DNA of 64,000 bases from positions 124,001-188,000 of the forward strand of contig CAVZZJ010000002.1 in assembly GCA_963779735.1 (NCBI GenBank), given 5' to 3'. Of the stretch, positions 42,280 through 50,713 are shown piece by piece. Under the pieces are notes generated by a model, which saw nothing but the letters and a program-made list of their open reading frames with translations, was not told where the DNA came from and ran no database searches. Numbering within the stretch: position 1 is the first letter of the stretch; each line of letters starts with the position of its first letter. This DNA comes from Bog-473 sp963779735. GTDB lineage: Bacteria; Actinomycetota; Acidimicrobiia; Acidimicrobiales; RAAP-2. The position numbers and the translations under genes were made by a program.

Positions 42280-42971
42280 CCAATCGCTACGGTTCGTCCG
42301 CCTAAATGGACCTGACCTCTGGGTGGAGGCGGAAAGGAGAACGGAGTTGCAGAGACGACTTGTCCAGCAGGGTTGAGTCCCTCCACCAATACTTTCTTTG
42401 TTGATCCCTGAACTGCCAAAACCGAGAAGCGGACTTTGTTCACCGTCAGCGGAGGCCCCGACTCCACAACGGCTTTCCCGTCCACGACTCTGACCGACGT
42501 GATGCTGGACGAAGTGATCTGGTAGTAGCCCACACTCCATTGCCCTGGTCCGTTGCCACCTCCGCCGCCGAGTTCGTGAACAACACCGGAATGCAGAGCG
42601 AACCCGAATCCGCCCGAGCCAGATGCTCTGAGCTGCCCCTGCGGATCAGTCAGGTCATATGAGGCATTAATCGGCATCAGAACTTCTCCAGTGGGCGACG
42701 CATAGATACTCAGAGTCCAATGATCTATCTCCCGTACTGAAAGCGGCCCACCTGTTGACGGACTAGACGGGCTGCCCGTTACGACACTTGTTCTTGGCGG
42801 TGTCGTATTCCCGCCGATGATGTTCCACCACAAGATGACTCCGGCGCAAAGCAGGACAGTAGATCCAACTGCGAAAAGACGACGGCGACGCCGCCTCCGA
42901 CGTGCCTCTTTAAAGAGTGCCTCGGCCGTGTCACTTTCGGTAAATGTGGCGGTCGACTCCGTGATCGTCAT
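42264..42971 (-). CDS. Membrane-anchored hypothetical envelope protein
   Basis: 235 residues. The N-terminus has AEALFKEARRRRRRRRLFAVG followed by one membrane span, so the body is outside. The exported part is Gly/Ser/Pro-rich, with a beta-rich domain (WTLSIYASPTGEVLMPINAS..). It shares the ALF-x-x-ARRRRR anchor with the propeller protein at 43392. It is divergent from the GntR gene (47 bases between starts), which probably regulates it. No family recognised. Confidence 0.6.
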   Translation of the reverse strand: MTITESTATFTESDTAEALFKEARRRRRRRRLFAVGSTVLLCAGVILWWNIIGGNTTPPRTSVVTGSPSSPSTGGPLSVREIDHWTLSIYASPTGEVLMPINASYDLTDPQGQLRASGSGGFGFALHSGVVHELGGGGGNGPGQWSVGYYQITSSSITSVRVVDGKAVVESGPPLTVNKVRFSVLAVQGSTKKVLVEGLNPAGQVVSATPFSFPPPPRGQVHLGGRTVAIGYLSP

Positions 42972-43002
42972 CAGACCTCTGGTGATGGCGAGTTCACAGG
43001 AC

Positions 43003-43008
43003 TATTAT
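43003..43008 (+). promoter_or_regulatory. Putative -10 box for GntR gene
   Basis: TATTAT, ten bases before the ATG at 43019; no SD in between. The 47-bp space is shared with the divergent membrane-protein gene. Confidence 0.4.
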
Positions 43009-43018
43009 CACTAGGACC

Positions 43019-43366
43019 ATGATATCTGTCAATATCGACCGGGGAGATCCTGTCCTGCTCCACGACCAGGTGGCGGCCGAAATCCGCCGAGCCATCGCCG
43101 AGGGCGAGGCCGGTCCGGGAGATCGCCTCCCGCTCGTCAAGGACATTGCCGTTGTGCTCGGCGTCAATAAGAACACCGTGCTTCGGGCCATGCACATCCT
43201 GCGAGACGAAGGATTACTCGAGTTCACGCGTGGGCGAGGCATCACCGTAACCGGCACCCCGCAGAAGAGTGCGGTGCTCAAACAAGTGCGTGAACTGGTC
43301 GACTTTGCCCGACGACAGGGTTACCGGCGGGAGGACGTAATCGAGATGATTACGACACTCCCATGA
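43019..43366 (+). CDS. Small GntR regulator (YtrA type)
   Basis: 115 residues: only the winged-helix domain (LLHDQVAAEIRRAIAEGEAGPGDRLPLVKDIAVVLGVNKNTVLRAMHILRDEGLLEF, about 13-68) plus a short helical tail, with no effector domain; this is the YtrA subfamily, whose members usually control membrane transporters. Here the divergent and downstream genes are membrane-anchored envelope proteins instead. Probably leaderless. Confidence 0.9.
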   Translation: MISVNIDRGDPVLLHDQVAAEIRRAIAEGEAGPGDRLPLVKDIAVVLGVNKNTVLRAMHILRDEGLLEFTRGRGITVTGTPQKSAVLKQVRELVDFARRQGYRREDVIEMITTLP

Positions 43367-43391
43367 CAAGGTTTCGTCGGGGCATCGTGTC

Positions 43392-45047
43392 ATGGTGAAG
43401 GTATTCACCGACCGACCGCCGCTATCAGGTGAACCGTGCGAGGCGCCCAACGACCTCCAGGCGCTTTTCCGACAGGCCCGGCGGAGACGGAGGATCAGGC
43501 GGGCATGGTGGGCCGGTGGGATCGCTCTGGTTCTTCTTTTGGCCGGGTTGGTCATCGACGTTACGCACTCTGGTCCCGGACGGCCGTTGCACGCACGGCT
43601 TGCTACTGCCAATGCACATCCATACGTGAACGCCAAGGGTTTCAGTCACCAGGGAACCTTGGCCTTTATCTCCCAGGACACATTATGGGTGCTCGACGGA
43701 GCGGACCGGTCAGTGCGAGAAGTTTACGTCCCCAAGGGATTCACCCCGATGGCGCCGACCATCTCGGCGGACGGGAAGTGGCTTGCCTATCTTGCACGGC
43801 GACCGGGAAACAACTTTGTTACGAGCGAGTTGTGGATCGCCCATGCGAACGGAAGCGGAGCCCACGAGGTGAGTGGACTAGCGGTCGGCAGTCTGTTCGG
43901 CTGGAGCCCGAGCGGCGATCTCCTTGGGGTGACGACGGACACGTCAGTCAACTATGGCACGGGTAATGTGGTTCACCTGTACCCGACGGCCACGGCCGTC
44001 CAGCTCGTCGAACCGGACGGGTCAGCTCGCCAGCTCGTGGCGGTGCCCACGTCGGGAACGTCGCCCCTCCAGATCGAAAACGCGGTCTGGTCTCCGAGTG
44101 GGCAAGCCATCGCTGTCTCAACCTGGCCCATCGGGGCCGCCAACGGCGTTGCGGCGGTCACGGCGTACCCAATCTCTGGTGAGGTACCAACTCCTTGGTT
44201 CTCGATCGCCAGCACGGCCACGCTGCCGGGAATCTGCACCGGTTGTGGCGGCCAGAACACTATCGCCGACCTTGCCGGGTGGTGGTCCAAATGGGGCATC
44301 GGCTTCTGGGTCTACTCCAATGGAGCGAATCACAACTTCGACAACACGCCGCTCGAGCTTCTTGCATCTCCCGGAGCGACCCCCCGGATCGTTGGAAGGA
44401 CGCTCTCGGGCGGCGAGACCGACGCCATTTCCGCCAACGCCAGTGGCTCGCTGGCCATTGTCGCCAGCACCGCCGGGAGATCGTATGGAGAGGGCAAAGA
44501 GGTCGAGATGTGTGAGCGTGCTTCTCTCTCTTGTTCTCCGCTCCCCGGCGCATCGACCTGGACCGGCCCGGTCAACGAGACCTGTCCCATTCCTGATTGC
44601 GGTCCGCTTCCGGCCCCCGGCACCGCCGGATCGGGAGTGACCCTCGATCCAGAGTGGTCGCCGAACGGAACCATGCTCGCCTACGTGAAGTCCCCACAGT
44701 GGCTCACACCGGGATGGCCATCGCTCGCCTGGTACGGAGCGCACAAGCTGTTCGTGTGGGACCCATCCACCAACTCCTCACGGGAACTCGCCGACGTGAG
44801 CGGTGTATCGGTTCCAACCTGGTCACGTAATGGCAAGGACCTTCTCTACGTCGCCAACGACGGACTCTGGCTCGTGCCGGTGGGGGGTGGTAGCGCCGTT
44901 GAGATCGAGCATCCGCTTTTTCCCTTGGAGCAGTGGGATCACATCGACCAAAGCGACACCATCTCCTACTACGGCCAGATTGCCTGGAGCGGTCAGTTCA
45001 GCTGGTGGTCTCCAGCGATGAATCCGAGTTCACAAGAAGCGCCTTAA
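43392..45047 (+). CDS. Membrane-anchored TolB-like beta-propeller protein
   Basis: 551 residues. N-terminal cytosolic LQALFRQARRRRRIRR then one span (ALVLLLAGLVIDV), then an extracytoplasmic domain built of TolB/WD40-like blades with repeated WSPSG, ISADGKWLAYLA, WSPNGTMLAYVK and WSRNGKDLLYVA motifs. It contains Cys pairs (CTGCGG and CPIPDCGP) that may form disulfides. Such propellers scaffold or sense at the cell envelope. Begins 25 bases after the GntR stop, so likely co-transcribed with it. Confidence 0.75.
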   Translation: MVKVFTDRPPLSGEPCEAPNDLQALFRQARRRRRIRRAWWAGGIALVLLLAGLVIDVTHSGPGRPLHARLATANAHPYVNAKGFSHQGTLAFISQDTLWVLDGADRSVREVYVPKGFTPMAPTISADGKWLAYLARRPGNNFVTSELWIAHANGSGAHEVSGLAVGSLFGWSPSGDLLGVTTDTSVNYGTGNVVHLYPTATAVQLVEPDGSARQLVAVPTSGTSPLQIENAVWSPSGQAIAVSTWPIGAANGVAAVTAYPISGEVPTPWFSIASTATLPGICTGCGGQNTIADLAGWWSKWGIGFWVYSNGANHNFDNTPLELLASPGATPRIVGRTLSGGETDAISANASGSLAIVASTAGRSYGEGKEVEMCERASLSCSPLPGASTWTGPVNETCPIPDCGPLPAPGTAGSGVTLDPEWSPNGTMLAYVKSPQWLTPGWPSLAWYGAHKLFVWDPSTNSSRELADVSGVSVPTWSRNGKDLLYVANDGLWLVPVGGGSAVEIEHPLFPLEQWDHIDQSDTISYYGQIAWSGQFSWWSPAMNPSSQEAP

Positions 45048-45094
45048 TGGCGATAGACCGGCTCCGGTCCATGCAGCCATGATGGCGGATCGGA

Positions 45095-45430
45095 TCACCG
45101 TGTGCCGAGAATGGGTGCTCTGGGAAGGACTCTCACATGAAATCTCACCTGAGTAATCCACATATTCAAGGGTGCCGCCGTGTTCATCAAGAGAGTCGCC
45201 GCACACAGAACATCGAATCGAGAACCGACTCGGAAAAGGGATAACTCCTCGGCCTCCTCCGATTCACCACGGTACAAAAGGAGATGAGCTACGTGTGAGG
45301 GGTCCGTGCCGATCGCCAGCTTCGAGATGCCGTCTCGGACCAGGCAATAATGGCACGCCGCAGGACCGCTATTGAGCAGGATCAGTTCCGTTAATGATGG
45401 ATCCTCGTTGAGAGACAGAACCCCTGGCAA
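45095..45430 (-). CDS. Doubtful hypothetical protein
   Basis: 111-codon frame (TTG start) with a passable but mixed codon pattern; contains LILLNSGPAACHYCLV and SLFRVGSRFDVLCAATLLMN. No family recognised. It shares the intergenic space with the divergent helix-turn-helix gene at 45453. May be spurious. Confidence 0.22.
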   Translation of the reverse strand: MPGVLSLNEDPSLTELILLNSGPAACHYCLVRDGISKLAIGTDPSHVAHLLLYRGESEEAEELSLFRVGSRFDVLCAATLLMNTAAPLNMWITQVRFHVRVLPRAPILGTR

Positions 45431-45439
45431 CGGTCAAGA

Positions 45440-45445
45440 TAGAGT
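45440..45445 (+). promoter_or_regulatory. Putative -10 box for small HTH gene
   Basis: TAGAGT, seven bases before the ATG at 45453, without an SD box; a leaderless arrangement. Confidence 0.35.
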
Positions 45446-45452
45446 TGACGGT

Positions 45453-45665
45453 ATGGAGATGCGGCTCGAGCCGTTGGACAGGAGCCTCGCCCTCGTCATT
45501 CAGGCCAGCGGCAACTGCAGAGTGGCCGACCTCAAACTGCACCGGCAGGTGAACGTCGCTCGAGAGAGTGGGCATTCGTGGGCGGCCATCGGCTATGCAC
45601 TTGGGATCTCAAAGCGGGCAGCACAGCAACGCTTTGGTAGAGCCACCGAGAACGAAACGGAGTAA
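45453..45665 (+). CDS. Small helix-turn-helix protein
   Basis: 70 residues: a first helix (PLDRSLALVIQASGN) and a clear helix-turn-helix GHSWAAIGYALGISKRAAQQRFG at about 41-63, typical of short actinobacterial DNA-binding proteins. No other domain. It lies downstream of the propeller gene, separated by 400 bases, and may regulate the envelope genes around it. Confidence 0.75.
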   Translation: MEMRLEPLDRSLALVIQASGNCRVADLKLHRQVNVARESGHSWAAIGYALGISKRAAQQRFGRATENETE

Positions 45666-45753
45666 TCCATCAGCAGGAGGCTCGGGTCTCTTCGATCGGT
45701 GTCGGATACTTATCCAGCGGTTCGAGTCTGGGTGAAGTCCGCCCAAGTAGGCG

Positions 45754-46110
45754 TTAGTCCGTTCCACCACCGCAATGATCCATTCCCAGGAGTGGAGCAA
45801 AGTCGTCTTGATATGGGCTGACACCCTCCACGAGGCCGACGGTCAACACGTTGACCGCTGTTGAGTTCGATGCGTACTCGTGAAACGTCGCCTCCACCTC
45901 GGCGAGGGCCGCTGCGGCCTCCGCATGCCGTCAAGAATCGATGAGGTCGGTCAGGTGCTGCCCCATGTCTCTCGCAGCACACCACGAGAGATCCGCAACG
46001 TCATCACCAAGAACGAAGGAGGGACATGCCTGCAAAAGCCGGTTTATGACTGCCATAGCTTCGGGATCGACGTAGTCCTCCTCCACCCAAATGATTATTG
46101 CTGCAATCAT
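45754..46110 (-). pseudogene. Hypothetical gene with in-frame stop
   Basis: From ATG 46110 the frame reads IIWVEEDYVDPEAMAVINRL, then SFVLGDDVADLSWCAARDMG and LIDS, meets TGA at 45933-45931, and then continues in the same frame with HAEAAAALAEVEATFHEYASN, TVGLVEGVSPYQDDFAPLL to a stop at 45754. Both halves are protein-like, so one gene of about 118 residues with a nonsense mutation is likely. No family recognised. No stem-loop typical of recoding was seen after the TGA. Confidence 0.5.
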
Positions 46111-46139
46111 GGGTGTTCGAGCACTTTTTCAGGCTCGCT

Positions 46140-46715
46140 CTATGGCGCCAATACCTCGTCGTGGGTCGGCTGTGCCGCAATGAGGCAGCTCGTAGGTTGG
46201 CCGAGGGAAGAGTTGATGTTGGCGGTGACCTGCCAGGTGCCGTAACCCCCGATTGCGGCGGTGTTCTCCCCGACCCCTCCCAGCCCGAGCATGATCCCTT
46301 GAGAAAAGCCGGGCATCGGCGCAGTGAACACGTAGAGCTCGGCGAAGTCGCCGTACCGGCCGTAGATGTAGGGTGCGAAGCCGCCTTGGTACCCGCCCAC
46401 GGCGGTGACTGTCGTGCCATTTAGTTCGCACGAGGTCGGAACCAAGATGGAGGAGGACGGGCCCCCGTTGCCGGCTTCTTGCATCTGGCTATCAGATTGG
46501 ACCGAGAAAGGTAACTTCTCACCGGGCGACGTGCTGGTCGTCGTGGTGCTCGGGGGTGTCGTTGTGCTCGGGGATGTCGTGGTATTCGGGCTCCTTGCCC
46601 GTGTCGTCACTGTGCTTTTCAGCGATCGGGATGGGGAGCCGCAAGAGGCAACGCTCACGGCGACGAGTACCAACGAACCCACAACGAGTGATCGAAAGGT
46701 CAGAGGCGACACCAC
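46140..46715 (-). CDS. Lipoprotein of unknown function
   Basis: About 191 residues from GTG 46715 (a second GTG follows directly). Signal peptide of lipoprotein type: FRSLVVGSLVLVAVSVASC with Cys as lipid attachment, then a long Thr/Ser/Pro linker (TTTSPSTTTPPSTTTTSTS) and a Gly-rich globular part (GGYQGGFAPYIYGRYGDFAEL). The longer frame upstream is not protein-like. It follows another exported protein gene at 46871 in the same direction. Confidence 0.65.
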   Translation of the reverse strand: MVSPLTFRSLVVGSLVLVAVSVASCGSPSRSLKSTVTTRARSPNTTTSPSTTTPPSTTTTSTSPGEKLPFSVQSDSQMQEAGNGGPSSSILVPTSCELNGTTVTAVGGYQGGFAPYIYGRYGDFAELYVFTAPMPGFSQGIMLGLGGVGENTAAIGGYGTWQVTANINSSLGQPTSCLIAAQPTHDEVLAP

Positions 46716-46870
46716 AACGGGATTCTGACACGTGGAGATCGGGGGCCACGCGCACCCGAGTCGATCTTCCATTGTCTGTATCCGTCGATCACACATATCC
46801 AACGGATTCAGGCAGGGATTCCCTCGCCCGACGACCGACAATCGTCACCACTCCTAACAAGACCTCCCAA

Positions 46871-47662
46871 CTAGGGAGTTCTCGTCATCGGTGCTCTCGT
46901 TCCCCCGGTGGTCCATTGCGCGACACCCGCCGAGTGCGGATTAGTCGGATCACCAACGAGAGTGACGAGCACGGCTGGGCACGTACCGCTTTGTTCACCA
47001 GCCGATCCCTCGGCGCCTTGTGGGGTATCACTGCTGGTCCAGGTACAACCGCCCCGGAACATGACCGAGCCACCGGCACTGAAGGGCTGCTGAGATGTGG
47101 CGCTCATTGTCCAGCTCCCCGCCTGCCCGTCGCTGACAAAACCCGTAAGCGAGTCTATTTCAACCGTTCCTTGTGACATGTCAACCGGAACGGGACTCTG
47201 CGACTGAACCCATGTCAGTGTCGCAGGCCGGTCATTGTCCGTTTCGTGTTCGAAGACCTCAAGGGCGGAGATCACCAAAGGAGACCACTCAGGAGGGATC
47301 GACCTCGGTAATGATGGCTTTGGGGCGGACCACCCCGTACCAACCGGCTGATTGGGTGGCTGAGGAGTCGGGCCTCCCGATTCCTGGGCCGTCTCTTGTA
47401 TGAGCTGTTGGTAACGGGCGAGCTGAGCATCTCGGGGAGATGACGTCGCTGTCTTGTGAGGCGCCGAGGGTCCCGACACGACGAAGGCGAGAGCACCGGC
47501 GGTAACCACGACGATGCCGATGACGCTCAGCAATACGGTCATGGGCTTGCCGGTCCCAAGCCGTCTTCTCGCGTCGCCCGTTCTCGACCATCGCCCACAC
47601 GTCGCTGACTGGCGCATTGTCTTCGGCCCCTCGCTGGCAACATCCCCCGATCCGGTTGTCAC
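46871..47662 (-). CDS. Membrane-anchored hypothetical protein
   Basis: 263 residues: short basic cytosolic start, one span (TVLLSVIGIVVVTAGALAFVV), a Pro/Gln-rich linker, and an extracytoplasmic domain (VEIDSLTGFVSDGQAGSWTM, CTWTSSDTPQG..GTCPAVLVTLVGD with a probable disulfide). Start GTG 47662 or the internal ATG at 47617. Part of the exported-protein group 42.3-47.7 kb. Confidence 0.6.
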   Translation of the reverse strand: MTTGSGDVASEGPKTMRQSATCGRWSRTGDARRRLGTGKPMTVLLSVIGIVVVTAGALAFVVSGPSAPHKTATSSPRDAQLARYQQLIQETAQESGGPTPQPPNQPVGTGWSAPKPSLPRSIPPEWSPLVISALEVFEHETDNDRPATLTWVQSQSPVPVDMSQGTVEIDSLTGFVSDGQAGSWTMSATSQQPFSAGGSVMFRGGCTWTSSDTPQGAEGSAGEQSGTCPAVLVTLVGDPTNPHSAGVAQWTTGGTRAPMTRTP

Positions 47663-48114
47663 CCTAGGAACGAGTGGCCTACGTAGATAGAGGCGAAAGT
47701 CCCAAAATCGACATCGGATGACGCCGACGGCACCGAGACTACCAATCCCAGTTCATCGGATACCCGTTGCCAATCGCTCGGGCAACCTCTCGGATCGTCT
47801 GGCTTGCCATCACTCCATCCCCGAATCGATCACGGGCGTCCCCACTCGACGGCCTCGTGGGGTGCGAGACGCTGGCCGCGGCACGCCACAGAGTGGCCGG
47901 AGCACGACAGGGCGACAGGCTCATTCTCACCAACCGCCGCCTGCAGGGCTGCCTAGCGACCTCTTTGACTAACCACAGACCATGGTGGCCCCGAACACCG
48001 GGACCTTGCCTACAGCCTCAGCCGGAGAGACCCTTCGACAAAAGGGGGCTGGCGCGAGTGGAGTGAGCCGCGGGGCGCATATCGAAACATCCTCGAAACC
48101 TGTACCATCCGAGG
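47663..48114. other. Gap of about 450 bases
   Basis: Several frames are open here because of high GC, but none has a credible start, SD or family match. The end of a minus-strand frame reads ASQTIREVARAIGNGYPMNW, possibly a remnant. The TACCAT -10 of the next gene lies at the right end. Confidence 0.4.
48103..48108 (+). promoter_or_regulatory. Putative -10 box for malonyl-CoA decarboxylase gene
   Basis: TACCAT, six bases before the GTG at 48115; leaderless-type spacing. Confidence 0.35.
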
Positions 48115-49386
48115 GTGGTCACCGGGGATGACGATCCGAAGGACGAGCCGGCGCTCGAGGTGCTCCGTACCACGAGCCTCGCCCTGCTCGCGGTGCATAG
48201 TGAGGCCTCCGCCCGGGCATTGGCCGACTCGGTCGTACGGCGCTACCGCGCGCTCGACCCGCCGGCACGACTGGAGTACCTGCGCTTCCTCGCGTTCGAA
48301 CTCGGACCCGACGTTTCAGCAGTGAAGGCGGCCGTAGCGGAGTGGCAGACAGCACCGACAGAGGACACCATGTGGCGTCTTTCGTGTGCCCTTGAGGCGC
48401 CGCGCCAGGCTTTGTTTCAAGCGATCAGCAGTGCCGAGCGTGGCACGCAGACGGTTGTGGACCTGCGGGGAGATGTCCTTCCCAACCTTGTAGCCCACCC
48501 CGAACTGATACCCGTAGAGCGTGACCTCCATCACGTACTGTCGTCATGGTTCGGGCGGGGGCTCATCGAATTGCACCGAATCCAGTGGGATTCGCCCGCT
48601 CGAATCCTCGAGAAGATCATCGCCTACGAGGCGGTACACGAGATTGCCGGTTGGGAGGATCTCCGCCGGCGGTTGGAATCGGACCGCCGTTGCTACGGAT
48701 TTTTTCATCCTGCCATGGCCCACGAGCCATTGATCTTTGTTGAAGTGGCGCTCACCGAAGGAATGGTGACCACCATTGGCGAAGTGTTACACGCACCGTC
48801 CTTAGGCGACAGTCCTCTAGGACCGGTTGATACGGCGACCTTCTATTCCATCAGCAACTGTCAGCTTGGCCTCACGGGAATCCCCTTGGGCGATTTCCTC
48901 ATCAAACAGGTCGCCGGCGATCTGGCTCACGAGCTCCCAGAACTTCGACACTTCGTCACCTTGTCACCGATTCCCGGGTTTCGGGCCTGGCTCGACCAGT
49001 CGGTCCGTCACCGACACCGCCTTCCGCCAGCGGACGTTACGGAGCTTGCCTCCCTGGGCAACCCCGACTGGCCGCATCAGCCCGACATCGTTGCGCAGCT
49101 CCGCCCGGTCCTCGAGCGGCTATGTGCGTTCTATCTGATAACCGCTAAACGGGGACGTCAAACCGTTGATCCCGTCGCCCGGTTTCATTTGCGCAACGGC
49201 GCCAGGGTGCTTCGGATCAACTGGATGGCTGACCCATCCGCTCAGGGAATGCGTCAATCCGCGGGCCTCATGGTCAGTTACGAATACGACGAAGCACAGG
49301 TGGCGGCGAACCATGAAGCCTACGTACTCGACGGAGTCGTCGCTTACTCTGGCGAGATTGCGCAGATACTCAACCTCGACACCTAA
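48115..49386 (+). CDS. Malonyl-CoA decarboxylase
   Basis: 423 residues, the usual size of bacterial malonyl-CoA decarboxylases, which convert malonyl-CoA to acetyl-CoA and CO2. N-terminal helical domain to about residue 140, then the GNAT-like catalytic domain with CYGFFHPAMAHEPLIFVEVAL (194-212), TFYSISNCQLGLTG (242-255), LSPIPGFRAWL (283-293) and FHLRNGARVLRINWM (357-371). Seen motifs include the conserved Ser-Pro-Ile-Pro and HP-AHEPL. GTG start at 48115; single-gene unit. Supports malonate or odd-ring degradation. Confidence 0.92.
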   Translation: MVTGDDDPKDEPALEVLRTTSLALLAVHSEASARALADSVVRRYRALDPPARLEYLRFLAFELGPDVSAVKAAVAEWQTAPTEDTMWRLSCALEAPRQALFQAISSAERGTQTVVDLRGDVLPNLVAHPELIPVERDLHHVLSSWFGRGLIELHRIQWDSPARILEKIIAYEAVHEIAGWEDLRRRLESDRRCYGFFHPAMAHEPLIFVEVALTEGMVTTIGEVLHAPSLGDSPLGPVDTATFYSISNCQLGLTGIPLGDFLIKQVAGDLAHELPELRHFVTLSPIPGFRAWLDQSVRHRHRLPPADVTELASLGNPDWPHQPDIVAQLRPVLERLCAFYLITAKRGRQTVDPVARFHLRNGARVLRINWMADPSAQGMRQSAGLMVSYEYDEAQVAANHEAYVLDGVVAYSGEIAQILNLDT

Positions 49387-49509
49387 GATTGAGTCCATGC
49401 CGCAGTGCAGCAACCGTACCGGCATGTTCAACATCATGTTCCTACTGCCCGATTTCCGCAGGCATAACGACGTGCGGAGGCGGCCGTGATCCGGATCCGG
49501 CGCTCCACC

Positions 49510-50253
49510 TCAACGCTCGTCTGCCGCCAGCATGCGCGCTCGAATCGGCGGGCGTGTCGTCGCTTCGATGATCACCTCCGCGCACACAGCTGGTCGGCTA
49601 AGGAACGGCGAATGGGAGGTGTCCATCCAGAGGGGCTCGACGCCGAGCCGGGCCACCGTTCCTGCGGCTGCCTCGGCGTCGCCACCAGCTCGGTCCTCGC
49701 GACAGAGGATGAGGCTCCGAGGCAGATCGGTCTCCCAGAGCCTCGGTACCGAGATGGGCTCGAGCATCGGTCCGAGCGGCTGCGGGGTCAACCTGCTGCA
49801 GGCCCACGCAGCGATCTCGGGCGAGCAGTCGTGGTAGAAGAACGCGGTTGCGGCCTCGTCGGTTCGGAACATAATCCTACGACCGTCGTCGACTAGCTCA
49901 ATGATGTCGTCTTGGCTGGAAAGCCTGCCAGCGCCCGCAGCGTACATTGGCTGTCCTTCGAGCGGTAGCCCCGCGGCCAGATACACGACGTGTCGCACCC
50001 GTTCGAGAACGGCGTCGGCGGCAATGCTGGTGACGAAGCCGCCCATAGAGTGACCGACGAGCACGTCGCCCGGCTCCATGACTTCGACCACGGCATCGCG
50101 GTAGCCGGCGAGGGTCGCTTCCTCGTCGACTCTCGGACCGTGGCCAGGGAGATCGACCGCGAGAGCGGTGTGGCCGCGCCGCTCGAGCTCGGGGACGAGG
50201 CGGTCCCAGCACCACGCCCCGTGGAACCCTCCGTGGACGAGTACGAAGCGCAA
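49510..50253 (-). CDS. Alpha/beta-hydrolase (esterase-like)
   Basis: 247 residues of the plant-methylesterase/EstC-like alpha/beta-hydrolase group: FVLVHGGFHGAWCWDRL oxyanion region, nucleophile elbow GHSMGG with Ser69, and the late His in DTSHSPFLS. Likely cleaves a small ester. TTG start after a GGGGGG stretch. It follows the deazaflavin oxidoreductase by nine bases in the same direction, so they form an operon with the P450. Confidence 0.88.
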   Translation of the reverse strand: MRFVLVHGGFHGAWCWDRLVPELERRGHTALAVDLPGHGPRVDEEATLAGYRDAVVEVMEPGDVLVGHSMGGFVTSIAADAVLERVRHVVYLAAGLPLEGQPMYAAGAGRLSSQDDIIELVDDGRRIMFRTDEAATAFFYHDCSPEIAAWACSRLTPQPLGPMLEPISVPRLWETDLPRSLILCREDRAGGDAEAAAGTVARLGVEPLWMDTSHSPFLSRPAVCAEVIIEATTRPPIRARMLAADER

Positions 50254-50262
50254 CGTGCCCCC

Positions 50263-50700
50263 CTACGCAGCCGGCGTGAGCACGACCACGGGAATGATCC
50301 GGTCCGTCCGTCCTTGGTAGATGTCGTAGTTGGGCCAAATGTCGGTCATGATCGTCCAGAGACGCGGTTTCTCGTCGTCACTGGCGGTGCGGGCAGTGAC
50401 GCGAAGGTGTTGGTCGCGGACCTGGATCTCCGCTCCCGGATTGGCGAGGAGATTGAAGTACCACCACGGGTGGCGGGGTGCGCCTCCAATGGACGCGACG
50501 ACGAGGTAGTCGTCGCCGTCGCGCCCGAAGATGAGCGCTGAGGTCCGGGGTTCACCCGTCTTGCGGCCGATCGTGGTGAGCAGCAACGCAGGCGCGCCGT
50601 TCCAGAGGTATCCGACGTCGCCGTTGGTCTCTCGGTAGCGCCGGATATGGTCCTCGCCGGTAAGGGACAAGTCGGGCTGCTGGTAGTCGGGCTCGCTCAC
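50263..50700 (-). CDS. Deazaflavin (F420)-dependent nitroreductase-family protein
   Basis: 145 residues of the Ddn-type split-barrel family: YLWNGAPALLLTTIGRKTGEPRTSALIFGRDGDDYLVVASIGGAPRHPWWYFNLLANPGAEIQV contains the usual phosphate-binding TIGRKTGEPR and the PxHPWWYxNLxA motif. These enzymes use reduced F420 to reduce enones or nitro compounds. GTG 50700 has GGAGGT upstream. Between the P450 and the esterase gene. Confidence 0.92.
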   Translation of the reverse strand: MSEPDYQQPDLSLTGEDHIRRYRETNGDVGYLWNGAPALLLTTIGRKTGEPRTSALIFGRDGDDYLVVASIGGAPRHPWWYFNLLANPGAEIQVRDQHLRVTARTASDDEKPRLWTIMTDIWPNYDIYQGRTDRIIPVVVLTPAA

Positions 50701-50713
50701 GAAAGACCTCCTC

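Noticed and set aside
45715..45740. GGTTCGAGTCTGG, like a tRNA T-loop
   Set aside because: No acceptor, D or anticodon stems can be formed around it and no CCA-side pairing is visible.
45931..45933. In-frame TGA considered as selenocysteine codon
   Set aside because: No stem-loop of SECIS type was seen just downstream and no selenoprotein genes are near; a nonsense mutation is simpler.
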